The notes below the pieces were generated by a model. It was not told where the DNA came from. It searched no databases and worked only from the letters and a program-made list of their open reading frames with translations. Shown in pieces: positions 17,374 through 25,826 of a stretch of 64,000 nt of DNA. A program made the position numbers and the translations under genes. How positions within the stretch are numbered: position 1 is the first letter of the stretch; each line of letters begins with the position of its first letter. The DNA is taken from positions 1-64,000 of the forward strand of contig JBBIMA010000007.1 in NCBI GenBank assembly GCA_037444625.1. Direction: 5' to 3'. This stretch comes from DTHT01 sp037444625. GTDB lineage: Bacteria > Acidobacteriota > Terriglobia > Bryobacterales > Bryobacteraceae.

Positions 17374-18506
17374 AATCCTGCCTCGCGGCGCATGAGATCG
17401 AACATCTCCCAGATGCCTTCGACCGGCACGGGCGGCGGGCGGCGGGCCAGCAGGGCGGCCGAGGAGTGCGGGTCCTCGGGATGGAAGCCATGCATGCCCG
17501 CCCAGGGGATGCGCCCCATGTAACTGGGGCAGATCAGGCAGCCCGGCCGCATCAGAAAGATCAGCTCGCCAAAGCGGGCGTCGGTGAAACCGAGGCCCAG
17601 CGCTTTCTGGTCTTCGGGCGATAAGATCCGGCCGCAATCCAGGCTCTCCAGCCGGCTCTGGATCGCCCGGCGCGCCTCGGGCGAGAAGAACCAGAAGCGG
17701 GCCATGGTCGAGTCGTACAGGGCCAGGTAATCCGCGGGTTCCTTCCAGCCCAGCCGGCGAATCTGGGAAATCAGATCGAAGGTCTCCCGGACGGGCGTCA
17801 TGCCGTGATCCGAGAAGACGTAGAAAGCCGTGTGGGGATCCTGCTCCACGGCGGCCTCGAAGACCTGCCGGATCTGCTCGGCATACTGCGCCAGGCGGGG
17901 TTCGAGCGCCTCGGGCGAGTTTACCTGCCGGTGCAGAAACGCGTCCAACTCCGCCAGGTAGACGAAGTAGAAGCTCGCCGCGCCTGCCTTCAGATCCCGG
18001 ACGGCGGCGCGCACCGCCTCGCGGTCGGTGTAACGATGATAGGAATAGACCCGATAGGGCACCCCCGCCTGCTCGAGCCGGTCGAAGATCGAAGGACTGG
18101 GGCGCAAGCCGCCCGGGCGGTAGATATCGTGCTTCTCGCAAATATCGAAATACGGCAGCAACTGCAAGGGAATGCCGTAAATGGAAAAGTAACCGTCGCT
18201 GCCGCTCAACTTACGGCCCACAAGGGAGACCGCCTTGCGAACCGCCCGGTGGTTGATCCAGCGGGAGGGCAGGCGGCGCAGGGGACGAAGCCAGCGGAAG
18301 GGAGAACTCTCCGGGCTGTACAGGAAGAGATTCCAGTGGCCGTGCGCCTCGGGCAGCAAGCCGGTGAGGATGGAGGGAATGGCGCCGGAGCTGAAGCCGA
18401 GGACGGTGCGCAGCGGCCGGCGGTAAGGCAGCAGGTCGGTGAGAAACGGGCGATCGCGCACTAACTCCCAGCCCAAGGCATCCACCAGGATGAAGACGCC
18501 GGTCAT
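17370..18506 (-). CDS. Alkaline-phosphatase-superfamily phosphodiesterase-like protein
   Basis: 378 residues. Metal and nucleophile motifs of the nucleotide pyrophosphatase/phosphopentomutase-like superfamily are visible: FILVDALGW (first Asp), LGFSSGAIPSILTG (Ser/Thr nucleophile region), YLAELDAFLH (Asp and His), VFSDHGM (Asp-His) and AGMHGFHPED (last His). No signal peptide is seen, so action in the cytoplasm is likely. In this operon it may hydrolyse or transfer a phosphodiester on an EPS precursor; that is inference. It overlaps both neighbours by 4 bp (ATGA upstream, GTGA downstream). Confidence 0.75.
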   Translation of the reverse strand: MTGVFILVDALGWELVRDRPFLTDLLPYRRPLRTVLGFSSGAIPSILTGLLPEAHGHWNLFLYSPESSPFRWLRPLRRLPSRWINHRAVRKAVSLVGRKLSGSDGYFSIYGIPLQLLPYFDICEKHDIYRPGGLRPSPSIFDRLEQAGVPYRVYSYHRYTDREAVRAAVRDLKAGAASFYFVYLAELDAFLHRQVNSPEALEPRLAQYAEQIRQVFEAAVEQDPHTAFYVFSDHGMTPVRETFDLISQIRRLGWKEPADYLALYDSTMARFWFFSPEARRAIQSRLESLDCGRILSPEDQKALGLGFTDARFGELIFLMRPGCLICPSYMGRIPWAGMHGFHPEDPHSSAALLARRPPPVPVEGIWEMFDLMRREAGL

Positions 18507-19345
18507 GCCTCGCCTCCTCGCCCGCGGCCGTCCTCGCGGCGCGCCGCGGCCAGGATGGCCGAACCGGAATCGGAAGGGAAGCACAGGTCCAGGCCGGCCA
18601 GAGCCATCAGCCCGGGGAACAGCAAGGCGAAGACCAGGGGATTGGGCCGGCTGTCCCCGATCGTGAAGAAAATATCGAAGGCCAGGGTGCCGAACAGCCC
18701 GAAGGTGAAGCGGGAATGCACCAGGCGCCCGCCGGCCCGGCCGAATTTCCTCTCCAAGTCCTCCCGGCTGTAACCCTGGCGCACGTGGCCGTAATCGGAG
18801 GGCTGGAAGCCGATGCGCCGCTCCCGCCAGCGCACCGAAGGCAGATGCTTGCGCTGGGGCACGGAGGGCGAGGTCACCAGCACGTAGCCGCCGGGACGGG
18901 CGGCCCGGCAGAGATTGGCGATGACGGTCTCATCGTCCTCGATATGTTCGAGCACGTCGGCGCTGACGATGAGGTCGAACTCGGCCTCGAACCGGGCTTC
19001 CTCCAGGCGCCCGGCGCGAAACTCGACGTTGTGCAACCGCAAACGCCGGGCGATGCCGTTCGCCCTGTCCACCTTGACGGGGTCCAGATCCAAGCCCAGG
19101 ATGCTCCAGTCGGGTTTTCGCCGGGCCAGATGCAAGGCCAGGTCGCCGCGCCCGCAACCGGCGTCCAGCATGCGCACGGGCCGGTCCATCAAGCCCAGCC
19201 GCCGTAGGGTGCGCAAGATGTGGTAACTGCGCAGCCGGCCCGGCACGTGCACTTCACCCAACAGGCGATAGGCCCAGCGCTTCAGAGGGCTGGGCTCGAA
19301 GATCCACTTTTCACTGCCGTACATAATGCTCCCCGGCCGGTTCAC
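18503..19345 (-). CDS. Class I SAM-dependent methyltransferase
   Basis: 280 residues. Motif I is VRMLDAGCGRGDLALHLA, motif II ILGLDLDPVKVDRA, post-II EFDLIVSADVLEHIEDDETVIANLCRAARPGGYVLVTSPS, all typical of Methyltransf_11/UbiE-like enzymes. The C-terminus contains a hydrophobic stretch (NPLVFALLFPGLMALAGLD), which may anchor it to the membrane next to the lipid-linked sugar. GTG 19345 overlaps the FemAB stop by 4 bp; ATG 19324 is the alternative start. It probably O-methylates a sugar of the repeat unit. Confidence 0.85.
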   Translation of the reverse strand: MNRPGSIMYGSEKWIFEPSPLKRWAYRLLGEVHVPGRLRSYHILRTLRRLGLMDRPVRMLDAGCGRGDLALHLARRKPDWSILGLDLDPVKVDRANGIARRLRLHNVEFRAGRLEEARFEAEFDLIVSADVLEHIEDDETVIANLCRAARPGGYVLVTSPSVPQRKHLPSVRWRERRIGFQPSDYGHVRQGYSREDLERKFGRAGGRLVHSRFTFGLFGTLAFDIFFTIGDSRPNPLVFALLFPGLMALAGLDLCFPSDSGSAILAAARREDGRGRGGEA

Positions 19346-20370
19346 GGCAAGCCCCGCACGATGGGCGGCCCCAAGCGGTTGGCCACCGCCAGGGGCAGAT
19401 GGCGCCAGCAGCGGACGGCCAAGCGGTAGCGCGGGTTTTGGGGATCCGCCCGGGGCGCCGCGCCGTTAGGGGACCAGTAATACCAGGGCAGGCGCCGTTC
19501 CTCGGGATTCCACTGAAGTTTGAAACGATGGCCGCCGCTTCCCGCGGTCGAGCGGCCGAAATCCACCACCCGCAAACCCTGGCCGTGGGCCCACGCCAAA
19601 ACCGACCAGTAAAGGAATTCGTTCAAGTAATCCTTCGAGTATCTGTAATCCGAACAAATCCAGGGCAATTGAAGTTCCTCGCCGCAGCGCAGGCCGAAGG
19701 CGGCGGCCGCCACGCGGCCTTCCCGTGTTACTTGAAACAGGCACAGCGCCTCGGGAAAGTTTTGCGCGATGCTCTGGAAGAAACGGCGAGGATAGACCGG
19801 CGTCCCCAGATCCCGCATGTTGCGCGCGAAAACCGCGTAGAAACCAGGGAGGCCCTCCGGGCCCAGTGCGGCAAAGGCGGCGCCGCTGCGTTCCGCCTTG
19901 CGAACCTTGCCCCGCAGGCGCGAACTCAGGGCGGACCAGGCCTGCTCGACCCGCTCCGGCAACCGGACCGCCAGAGAGACTTTGTGCCGGCGGCAATCCC
20001 AGCCGATGGCCGCCTCCTCCCGCTGCCGCAGCTCGATGTGGCGCGCCCGGCAACTCCGGGCCAGCTCGACGGCAGCCGAGGCCAGCGCGGCCGCGCTCCG
20101 GGGGTCCTCGGCCAGCATCCCGCCGTAAGTGACGAAGGGCAGCGACACCAGGAAGCGCCCGAATAACAGCGTCTCGAGGCGGACCAAGGGGAGGATTCCC
20201 GTCACCCGGCCGTCGCTGCGCGCCGCCAGATACTCGCAGCGGTGGCCGAAGCTTTCCTGGAACACTTGTCTCCAGCGAGGATCGTGATAAATCGAGGCGC
20301 CCGGCCGCCCGGCGGCGAATTGCCGCCAGGGACTCATATCGCCGTCCAAGCTGGTTACTTCAACCGGCAT
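19342..20370 (-). CDS. FemAB-like N-acyltransferase, exosortase-locus type
   Basis: 342 residues. The sequence fits the double-GNAT FemAB-related proteins found in XrtA/PEP-CTERM loci (TIGR03019 type): ASIYHDPRWRQVFQESFGHRCEYLAAR near the N-terminus, LRGKVRKAERSG in the middle, and DYLNEFLYWSVLAWAHGQGLRVVDFGRSTAGSGGHRFKLQWNPEER in the second GNAT unit. The family is thought to add an amino acid or acyl group to an EPS component. ATG 20370 overlaps the deacetylase gene by 11 bp. Together with the deacetylase it is one of the best markers that this is an exosortase-linked EPS operon. Confidence 0.8.
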   Translation of the reverse strand: MPVEVTSLDGDMSPWRQFAAGRPGASIYHDPRWRQVFQESFGHRCEYLAARSDGRVTGILPLVRLETLLFGRFLVSLPFVTYGGMLAEDPRSAAALASAAVELARSCRARHIELRQREEAAIGWDCRRHKVSLAVRLPERVEQAWSALSSRLRGKVRKAERSGAAFAALGPEGLPGFYAVFARNMRDLGTPVYPRRFFQSIAQNFPEALCLFQVTREGRVAAAAFGLRCGEELQLPWICSDYRYSKDYLNEFLYWSVLAWAHGQGLRVVDFGRSTAGSGGHRFKLQWNPEERRLPWYYWSPNGAAPRADPQNPRYRLAVRCWRHLPLAVANRLGPPIVRGLP

Positions 20371-21277
20371 AGGAGTAACTCGGTAGGGCGATACCCTCCG
20401 CCGCCAGATAGTCTTGGAAGCTGGTCGGCCGGAATTTGGCCAGCAGGGCGTCCAGCTTGGCCTGCGCGCCGCGCAACCCCACATAACTGCGAAACCTTCG
20501 GTGCGCCGGCATGGCCAGACGAGGCTGGCGCGGATCAATGTCGCGCGGATGGAGATAGAACACCACCGGCCGTCCCCGACGCATCACCCGCCGGGCCATG
20601 GCCGTGACCACCGAGAGGGGAAACAAGCGCAGGTAGCCGCCGCCGAACAGGCACAGGCGCAGCCCGAAGCCCTCCACCACGCTGATGGGAAATTCCAGCA
20701 GTTCGCCGGCCGCGGTCTGCACCCGGTAAGGGCCCAGGGGCGCCCGGGGCATTCCGCCGTGCCCTCGCCGCGCAGGGAAGACCGAAGAGTCGTAGCGGTG
20801 GCCGGTCTCGGCCAGCCGCTCGAAGAACCAAGGGGTCGCCGGGGTAACCGAGAAGCCGGCGCAGCGGAAGCCGGCCACCTCACGCCCGGCGAGGTCCTCC
20901 AACAAGTGCTTGGCGCGCAGGACGTCGCTGAGGAACTCACGCTCCGTCATCCGGTAGACCAGGCGATGGGCGTAGCCGTGGGAGGCCACTTCGTGACCGC
21001 GCCGCACCGCCTCCCGCACCAGTCCGGGATGCCTGCGGGCCACCCAGCCCAGGAAAAAACAAGTGGCGCGCGCCTGCCGCGCCTCGAGCAGGTCGAGCAA
21101 TCCGAGGAAGTTCTCTTCCACCCGCGCCGGCAGGTGCTCCCAGGAGGTCTCGTGCGAGTCTCCGGGCAGGTCCAGGATATGGAACCAGTCCTCGACATCC
21201 ACCGAGAAAATGCAGCCCGCACCGCTTTCCTTCCCGGCAAGCGGGCGCGCCGCGACATGCGTTTCAAGGGTTGGCAT
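20360..21277 (-). CDS. Polysaccharide deacetylase, exosortase-locus type
   Basis: 305 residues. NodB-fold deacetylase: FSVDVEDWFHI gives the catalytic and metal Asp pair, HEVASHGYAHR the H-x3-H metal ligands, GFRCAGFSVTPATPWFFERLAETGHRYDSS the third motif, and VVFYLHPRDIDP the late His. The SVDVEDWF start and RYDSSVFP segment are typical of the PEP-CTERM-locus deacetylases (TIGR03006 type). It removes acetyl groups from amino sugars in the polymer. ATG 21277 has AGAGGGG 7 nt upstream and overlaps the GT2 gene by 14 bp. No obvious signal peptide is seen. Confidence 0.85.
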   Translation of the reverse strand: MPTLETHVAARPLAGKESGAGCIFSVDVEDWFHILDLPGDSHETSWEHLPARVEENFLGLLDLLEARQARATCFFLGWVARRHPGLVREAVRRGHEVASHGYAHRLVYRMTEREFLSDVLRAKHLLEDLAGREVAGFRCAGFSVTPATPWFFERLAETGHRYDSSVFPARRGHGGMPRAPLGPYRVQTAAGELLEFPISVVEGFGLRLCLFGGGYLRLFPLSVVTAMARRVMRRGRPVVFYLHPRDIDPRQPRLAMPAHRRFRSYVGLRGAQAKLDALLAKFRPTSFQDYLAAEGIALPSYSYAG

Positions 21278-22424
21278 CTCGAGCCCCTCTGGACAACGTG
21301 GCGATCTCCCAAATGTCGTAACTGCGGCCCCGGCAGGCCTCCAGCACCCCGGCGAAGGCCGCGCTCGCGCCCAGCACCACATAGAACGGCAGCGCGAACA
21401 GCTTGCCCGGCAGCCGCCCGCGGCCCACTTCCAGCAGGCCCGCCAGCGCCGAGGCGTAGAACAGCAGTTGCAGGGCCAGCGCGGCTTGGAAGAAAGGCCT
21501 TTCGACCAGCCCCGCCGAGGCGATCAGCGCCAGGGCCATCGGCACGGGCGTCAGCCAGCGCAGGCCCTTATGGGAAAGGAACTGCCATCCCCGCAGCGGT
21601 CCCAGACCGCGCCAGAGCTTGCGCATCGCCAGGGCGCCCTGGGCGGCGATCCGCTTGCGGCGCCGGTACTCCTGGCGCGAGGATTCGGTTTCCCGCTCGC
21701 GCGCCCAAGCCCCCGGCTCGAAGAGCGTCCAGTAGCCGGCTTCGAGAACCCGCAAGGGCAGTTCCAGATCGTTGGCCAGCTCGGGATCCAAGGGCCGGTA
21801 AAGGCTGCGCCGCACGCAGTGGATGGCGCCGTCGCAGGCCAGAACAGAGCCCAGGCGGCTCTCCAGCCGGCTGATCAGGGATTCGTAGCTGAAGTAAGCG
21901 CCGGCGCCGCGGCCCACCCTGTCGCCGTCCCCTTCGACAACCGGGCGCGTGGTACCCGTGACGCAGCCCACGCGCGGATCGGCAAAGTGCCGCACCATGC
22001 GGCGCAGGCAGTCCTTCCCGATCGAAGCGTTGGCGTCGGTGAGCAACAGCAGCTCCCCGCGCGCCATTTCATAAAGGCGGTTGAGAGCCCGCACCTTGCC
22101 GCCCCGGGTCTCCATGCGCGCCAGCCTGACGCGCGGGTCCGGGAAGCTGCGCACGATTTCTTCGGTGCGATCCTCGGAGGCGTCGGAGGCCACCAGCACC
22201 TCGAGCAACTCGGCGGGGTAATCCCAGGCCAGCGTCTCACGCAGTTTCCAGCCGATGTCCTTCTCCTCGTTGCGCGCGGCGATGAGCACCGAGACGCTGG
22301 GCAAGCGCTCGGAAGCGCCCCTGGGACGCACCCGAGCGATCAGAGCCAGCAAGGCGAGCAAGAGGGGATAGCCGGCGTACACATAAGCCAGCCAAACGAC
22401 GCCGATCCACCAGATCAGTTCCAT
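21264..22424 (-). CDS. Membrane glycosyltransferase, family 2
   Basis: 386 residues. An N-terminal helix (WWIGVVWLAYVYAGYPLLLALLALIA) precedes the GT2 domain: VSVLIAARNEEKDIGWKLRETLAWDYP, VASDASEDRTEE, LLLTDANASI (DxD-type site), NDLELPLRVLEAGYW and the R-rich QEYRRRKRIAAQG region corresponding to the QxxRW motif. Three C-terminal helices follow. The plan resembles processive transferases. It is the first gene of the leftward EPS operon, 37 nt from the predicted sigma-54 transcription start, with GGAGGAG immediately before the ATG. Confidence 0.85.
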   Translation of the reverse strand: MELIWWIGVVWLAYVYAGYPLLLALLALIARVRPRGASERLPSVSVLIAARNEEKDIGWKLRETLAWDYPAELLEVLVASDASEDRTEEIVRSFPDPRVRLARMETRGGKVRALNRLYEMARGELLLLTDANASIGKDCLRRMVRHFADPRVGCVTGTTRPVVEGDGDRVGRGAGAYFSYESLISRLESRLGSVLACDGAIHCVRRSLYRPLDPELANDLELPLRVLEAGYWTLFEPGAWARERETESSRQEYRRRKRIAAQGALAMRKLWRGLGPLRGWQFLSHKGLRWLTPVPMALALIASAGLVERPFFQAALALQLLFYASALAGLLEVGRGRLPGKLFALPFYVVLGASAAFAGVLEACRGRSYDIWEIATLSRGARDANP

Positions 22425-22471
22425 CTCCTCCGTCCTGCCGCTTGCGGGCGAGGCAAGCCTGTTAAAGAGGA

Positions 22472-22487
22472 AGCAAGAGAGGTTCCA
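22472..22487 (-). promoter_or_regulatory. Predicted sigma-54 (-24/-12) promoter of the EPS operon
   Basis: Read on the minus strand: TGGAACCTCTCTTGCT, with GG and GC exactly 10 nt apart. The -24 part differs from TGGCAC at one position and the -12 part is TTGC. The predicted +1 is near 22461, 37 nt before the first start codon. The sigma-54 activator gene lies immediately upstream. Confidence 0.65.
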
Positions 22488-22504
22488 ACGCCCGGAGTTT
22501 CTTT

Positions 22505-22533
22505 CCGCAGAAGCACTTACATGATTTCTGCGG
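22505..22533. promoter_or_regulatory. Dyad CCGCAGAA-N13-TTCTGCGG upstream of the EPS promoter
   Basis: Perfect 8-bp arms with a 13-bp spacer, centred about 33 bp upstream of the -24 element. The position suits an activator or repressor site. It could instead be a weak stop for the regulator operon that ends at 22621, but no T run follows on the minus strand. Confidence 0.5.
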
Positions 22534-22620
22534 GCCGTGGAATCGAAAAGGGAGAATCTTTGGCACTTTGGGAGAAACTTGGGCGCGAAGCGTGCGCAAA
22601 GACCGCCGCCGTCCGCCCGA

Positions 22621-24060
22621 TCAGGCGCCTTGGGCGGCGGTCAGATAGCGCTCCCGGCAGGAGCCTTCGGCGGGGGCCTCTTCGGCCAGGGCCAGCTTCT
22701 TCATCTTGTACAGCAGCGCCTTGTAGTCAATTCGGAGCAGTTGGGCGGCGCGCTTGCGGTTCCAGCGCGTGGCATTGAGCGCTTCCAGGATGGCCCGCCG
22801 CTCCGCCTCGAGTTTGGCCTGGTTCACCGCCTCCAGCACGGAATCCCGCCGGGGATCGGCCGGCACGGGGACGGCGATGGGACCGCCGGAAGCGGGCGCG
22901 CTCACCAGGTTCCGCCGGCCTAGCTCGCGAGCCAGCCCTTCGGCGTCTTGAAGGACCAGATAGCGCCGCATCACGTTCTCGAGCTCGCGAACGTTCCCCG
23001 GCCAGTCGTAAGCCAGCAAGGCTCGTTTCAGGGCCGGCGGCAGCACCGGCGGGCGCGATCCCGGGGGCGCATGCTTGGCGAGCAGGAACTCGGCCAGGGG
23101 AATGATTTCGTCCCGCCTCTCGCGCAGAGGGGGCACGCGCAGGCAGATCACGTTGAGCCGGTAGTAGAGGTCGGCGCGGAAGCGTCCCTCGCGCACGGCG
23201 GCCTCCAGGTCGCAGTGGGTGGCGGCCATCACCCGCACGTCCACGCGCACGGGTTCGCGTCCGCCCAACCGCTCGAACTCCTGGTCTTGCAACACGTGCA
23301 GCAGCTTGGCCTGGAGCTTGAGGTCCATGTCGCCGATTTCGTCCAACATGATGGTGCCGCCGTCGGCCATCTCGAACTTGCCCGGCTTGTTGCGGAAGGC
23401 GCCGGTGAAAGCGCCCCGCTCGTAGCCGAACAGCTCGCTCTCGACCAGCTCGGAAGGTAGGGCGGCGCAGTTCACCTTGAGGAAAGGCTTGCGCGCCCGG
23501 GGGGAGCGCGCGTGCAGCTTGCGGGCCAGCATCTCCTTGCCCACGCCGGTTTCGCCCTGTAGCAGCACGGGCACGTCGGAGGCGGCCACGCGGTCCAACA
23601 TGGCCTCCGAGTGAGGCGTGGCCGCGCCGGGAAAAGTCACCGGCTCGGGTTCTCCCGCGGCCGAGGGACCCTGCTCCTCGCCCAGGGCGGCTTCCAGAGC
23701 CTTGCGTATGGCCTGATCCAGATCCTCGTGGCTGACAGGCTTGGCCAGGAAGTCCGACGCCCCGCTCTTCATCGCTTCGACGACCTTCAGAGGCGAGGAC
23801 AGTCCGGACAGCATGATGACCGGCAGATTGGGCCGGCTCATGCGAATCTCGCGCAACACCTCCAAGCCTTCCTTGCGGGGCATCAGGATGTCGAGCAACA
23901 CCACCGAGATGCGCTGGCCGCTGCCGTTTTCCAGCCGGGCCAGCGCCTCTTCGCCGTCCTCGGCCGTTTCCACCTGGTAACCCTGACAGCGCAGGGCCAT
24001 CTCCAGATAGTTGCGGACCTCCGGATCGTCCTCCACCACCAGGACGGTGCGTTTGGCCAT
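22621..24060 (-). CDS. prsR: NtrC-family sigma-54 response regulator, PrsR-like
   Basis: 479 residues. A receiver domain (1-120) has the acidic pocket VVEDD and the phospho-acceptor in VVLLDILMP, with a Lys in FLAKPVS. The AAA+ domain (about 145-370) has Walker A GETGVGKE, the sigma-54 contact loop GAFTGA, Walker B GGTIMLDEIGDM and the arginine-rich RADLYYRLNVICLRVPPLRER. A Fis-type HTH ends the protein (RAILEALNATRWNRKRAAQLLRID). Such proteins open sigma-54 promoters when phosphorylated. In PEP-CTERM loci this position is taken by PrsR, which I assign from context; the sequence alone says NtrC family. Start and kinase stop share one base (TGATG), so the pair is coupled. Confidence 0.85.
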   Translation of the reverse strand: MAKRTVLVVEDDPEVRNYLEMALRCQGYQVETAEDGEEALARLENGSGQRISVVLLDILMPRKEGLEVLREIRMSRPNLPVIMLSGLSSPLKVVEAMKSGASDFLAKPVSHEDLDQAIRKALEAALGEEQGPSAAGEPEPVTFPGAATPHSEAMLDRVAASDVPVLLQGETGVGKEMLARKLHARSPRARKPFLKVNCAALPSELVESELFGYERGAFTGAFRNKPGKFEMADGGTIMLDEIGDMDLKLQAKLLHVLQDQEFERLGGREPVRVDVRVMAATHCDLEAAVREGRFRADLYYRLNVICLRVPPLRERRDEIIPLAEFLLAKHAPPGSRPPVLPPALKRALLAYDWPGNVRELENVMRRYLVLQDAEGLARELGRRNLVSAPASGGPIAVPVPADPRRDSVLEAVNQAKLEAERRAILEALNATRWNRKRAAQLLRIDYKALLYKMKKLALAEEAPAEGSCRERYLTAAQGA

Positions 24061-25328
24061 CAGCCCGCCAACCTCCTTACTCCGTTGGGCTGCCGCCCGC
24101 CCGCCACCACACTCAAGCCGGGCTGCGCTGCGGGACGCTGGCCCTGCGGCTGCCGGTAGGGAAGAACAAAGGCGAAGGTGAAGCCCTTGGGCGAAGAGTA
24201 AGCGAAGATGTCGCCCTGGTGCGCACGCAGAATCATCTTGCAGATCGCCAGACCGAGGCCGCCGCCGGAGCGGTCGCGTCCCCCGGCGTAGGAAGTGTAT
24301 TCCTCGAAGATCGTGGCCAGGTAAGGTTCCGGCACGCCCGGTCCGGTGTCGGAGACCTCGATGCGGTAAGCGTTGGGCGTCCGCACCATGGCCAGGCGGC
24401 GCTCCGGCTGCCCGGCGCCGTCCCGGACGCGGCCGTTGCGGCGTTCCCAGAAGAAGGGAAAACCCCGGACCTCGATCGCACCGTTCTTGGGGGTGAACTT
24501 ACAGGCGTTATCCAGCAAGTTCATCAGCACCTGCTCGATCTGCGAGCGATCGAAAGCCAGGGGCGCGGACGGGGCCTCGAGGGAAACCGTCAGGTTGAGG
24601 TTTTTCTCCGCCGCCAAGGGCATAATTTCGTGCAGAACCTGGTCCATGCAAGTCTCGATGTCGGCCTCGGCCAGCTCGGGGCGCGGTTCGACCAAGCGGC
24701 CCGTGCTGAGTTCGAGCATGGCGGTGGCGATGCGCGTCAGCCGCCGGATGCTGTGCTGCATCCGTTCGAGCACTTCCTTCTGGCGGCTGCCCAGCGGACC
24801 GAGCTGCTGGCTCAGCAGCAGTCCGCAGTAACCGTTGAGGGCGGTCAGCGGTGCGCGAAAATCGTGCACCGCACGAGCCAGGAAGTTGGTTCTCTGCTGA
24901 TCGTACTCCTGGAGGCGCACGTTGGCTTCCAGCAGGCATTCCAGGATGTTATCCCGGTCGCTGCGCAGAAAGGCGACGCGTTCGGCCTCGCCGGAACAGC
25001 GCACGCACTGCTCCAGGTACGACTGCAAGGCAGCCCGGTTGACCGGCTTGAGCAGGACGTAAAATGCCTGGGCGGGCAGCAGGTCGCGCAAGGTCGCCAG
25101 ATCGCCCCGTTGGATCAGAAAGATATGGCGGGCTGAGGCGCAGCCGGCCAGCCAGTCGGGAAAGCGGCCGGCGGGCGGGAAGTCCCAAATATAGACGTCA
25201 CCGTCCTGGGGAGCGAATTCGGCCGCCGGCGTGGCGGCCAGCTCCCACGGTGCACCTTCCAGCGCCGCCAGCAGCTCGCGGCAGCACGCGGTCAGTCGGT
25301 GATCTTCGGAAACCAGGCAGATTTTCAT
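24060..25328 (-). CDS. Sensor histidine kinase with N-terminal receiver-like domain
   Basis: 422 residues, no transmembrane segment. Residues 1-115 look like a degenerate receiver (KICLVSEDHRL, IFLIQRGD, YVLLKPVNRAALQSYLEQ keeps the switch Lys-Pro) without a clear phospho-acceptor Asp. The HisKA box is FLARAVHDFRAPLTALNGY (His in HDFRAPL); the ATPase has NLLDNACKFTP (N box), SDTGPGVPE (G1) and GGGLGLAICK (G2). It should phosphorylate the adjacent sigma-54 regulator. Unlike the membrane-bound PrsK kinases of proteobacterial PEP-CTERM loci it is soluble, so it may read an internal signal passed through its receiver-like domain. It overlaps the PilZ gene by 4 bp (ATGA). Confidence 0.85.
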   Translation of the reverse strand: MKICLVSEDHRLTACCRELLAALEGAPWELAATPAAEFAPQDGDVYIWDFPPAGRFPDWLAGCASARHIFLIQRGDLATLRDLLPAQAFYVLLKPVNRAALQSYLEQCVRCSGEAERVAFLRSDRDNILECLLEANVRLQEYDQQRTNFLARAVHDFRAPLTALNGYCGLLLSQQLGPLGSRQKEVLERMQHSIRRLTRIATAMLELSTGRLVEPRPELAEADIETCMDQVLHEIMPLAAEKNLNLTVSLEAPSAPLAFDRSQIEQVLMNLLDNACKFTPKNGAIEVRGFPFFWERRNGRVRDGAGQPERRLAMVRTPNAYRIEVSDTGPGVPEPYLATIFEEYTSYAGGRDRSGGGLGLAICKMILRAHQGDIFAYSSPKGFTFAFVLPYRQPQGQRPAAQPGLSVVAGGRQPNGVRRLAG

Positions 25329-25690
25329 CGCTCGAGGCCGCCGCTCCGGCTTTCCTCCTGCTCAGGACCCAACCAACCTTTGTCACTTTCCAGGAATTCC
25401 ACGCCCACCATGAACTTACCGTTCGCCGGGCGGATCCAGCGAACCACCGAGCGCACCACCGCCGCGCCCATGGGCGGTTGCATCCAGACCCGGAAACTTT
25501 CCTGTTGTCCTTCCCGCAACAGGCGGCCGGTCTCAAGGCACATGCCGCCCGCCGAGATATTTACCAATCGAATGTCCTCCCTGGCTGACTCGTTGAGCCA
25601 GACGGTCCTACAACCCAATTCAGCCGCCGCGTATCTGCGATAGCGACGTCGCTCCGGGGAATATGCGCGGGACTCCACGGAAAGTTGCAA
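25325..25690 (-). CDS. PilZ-domain protein
   Basis: 121 residues. The c-di-GMP motifs RxxxR (ERRRYRRY, residues 13-20) and [D/N]xSxxG (NISAGG) are both present, followed by the beta-barrel ending GKFMVGVEFLE. The start is a TTG at 25690 with GAGGG 4-5 nt upstream; GTG 25678 is the alternative. As first gene of the PilZ-kinase-PrsR operon it offers a way for c-di-GMP to act on the sigma-54 circuit, for example by binding the kinase; this is inference. Confidence 0.8.
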   Translation of the reverse strand: MQLSVESRAYSPERRRYRRYAAAELGCRTVWLNESAREDIRLVNISAGGMCLETGRLLREGQQESFRVWMQPPMGAAVVRSVVRWIRPANGKFMVGVEFLESDKGWLGPEQEESRSGGLER

Positions 25691-25772
25691 TATGCCCTCA
25701 CTCTCCCGGCACGATCTTGGTCCAACAACACGGCTGCGTTCTCCAGCATACTAAAGTTAGTTAACCAACAAC

Positions 25773-25789
25773 AGGGGTGATTAGCCCCT
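25773..25789. promoter_or_regulatory. Short dyad AGGGG-N7-CCCCT upstream of the PilZ-kinase-regulator operon
   Basis: Five-bp arms around TGATTAG, about 85 bp upstream of the PilZ start. It shares the GGGGT...TT...CCC look of the larger dyad at 25827-25848 and of the GGGGTAATTTGCACCC sequence at 3159. A minus-strand TATGCT (about 25747-25752) downstream of it could serve as a -10 element, but no good -35 is seen. Confidence 0.3.
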
Positions 25790-25826
25790 CTCCGCAGGGG
25801 GGATTCCCACTGCCCAGTCACCCATT

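Noticed and set aside
22559..22575. TTTGGCAC on the + strand as a sigma-54 promoter
   Set aside because: No GC at the right distance and no + strand gene downstream.
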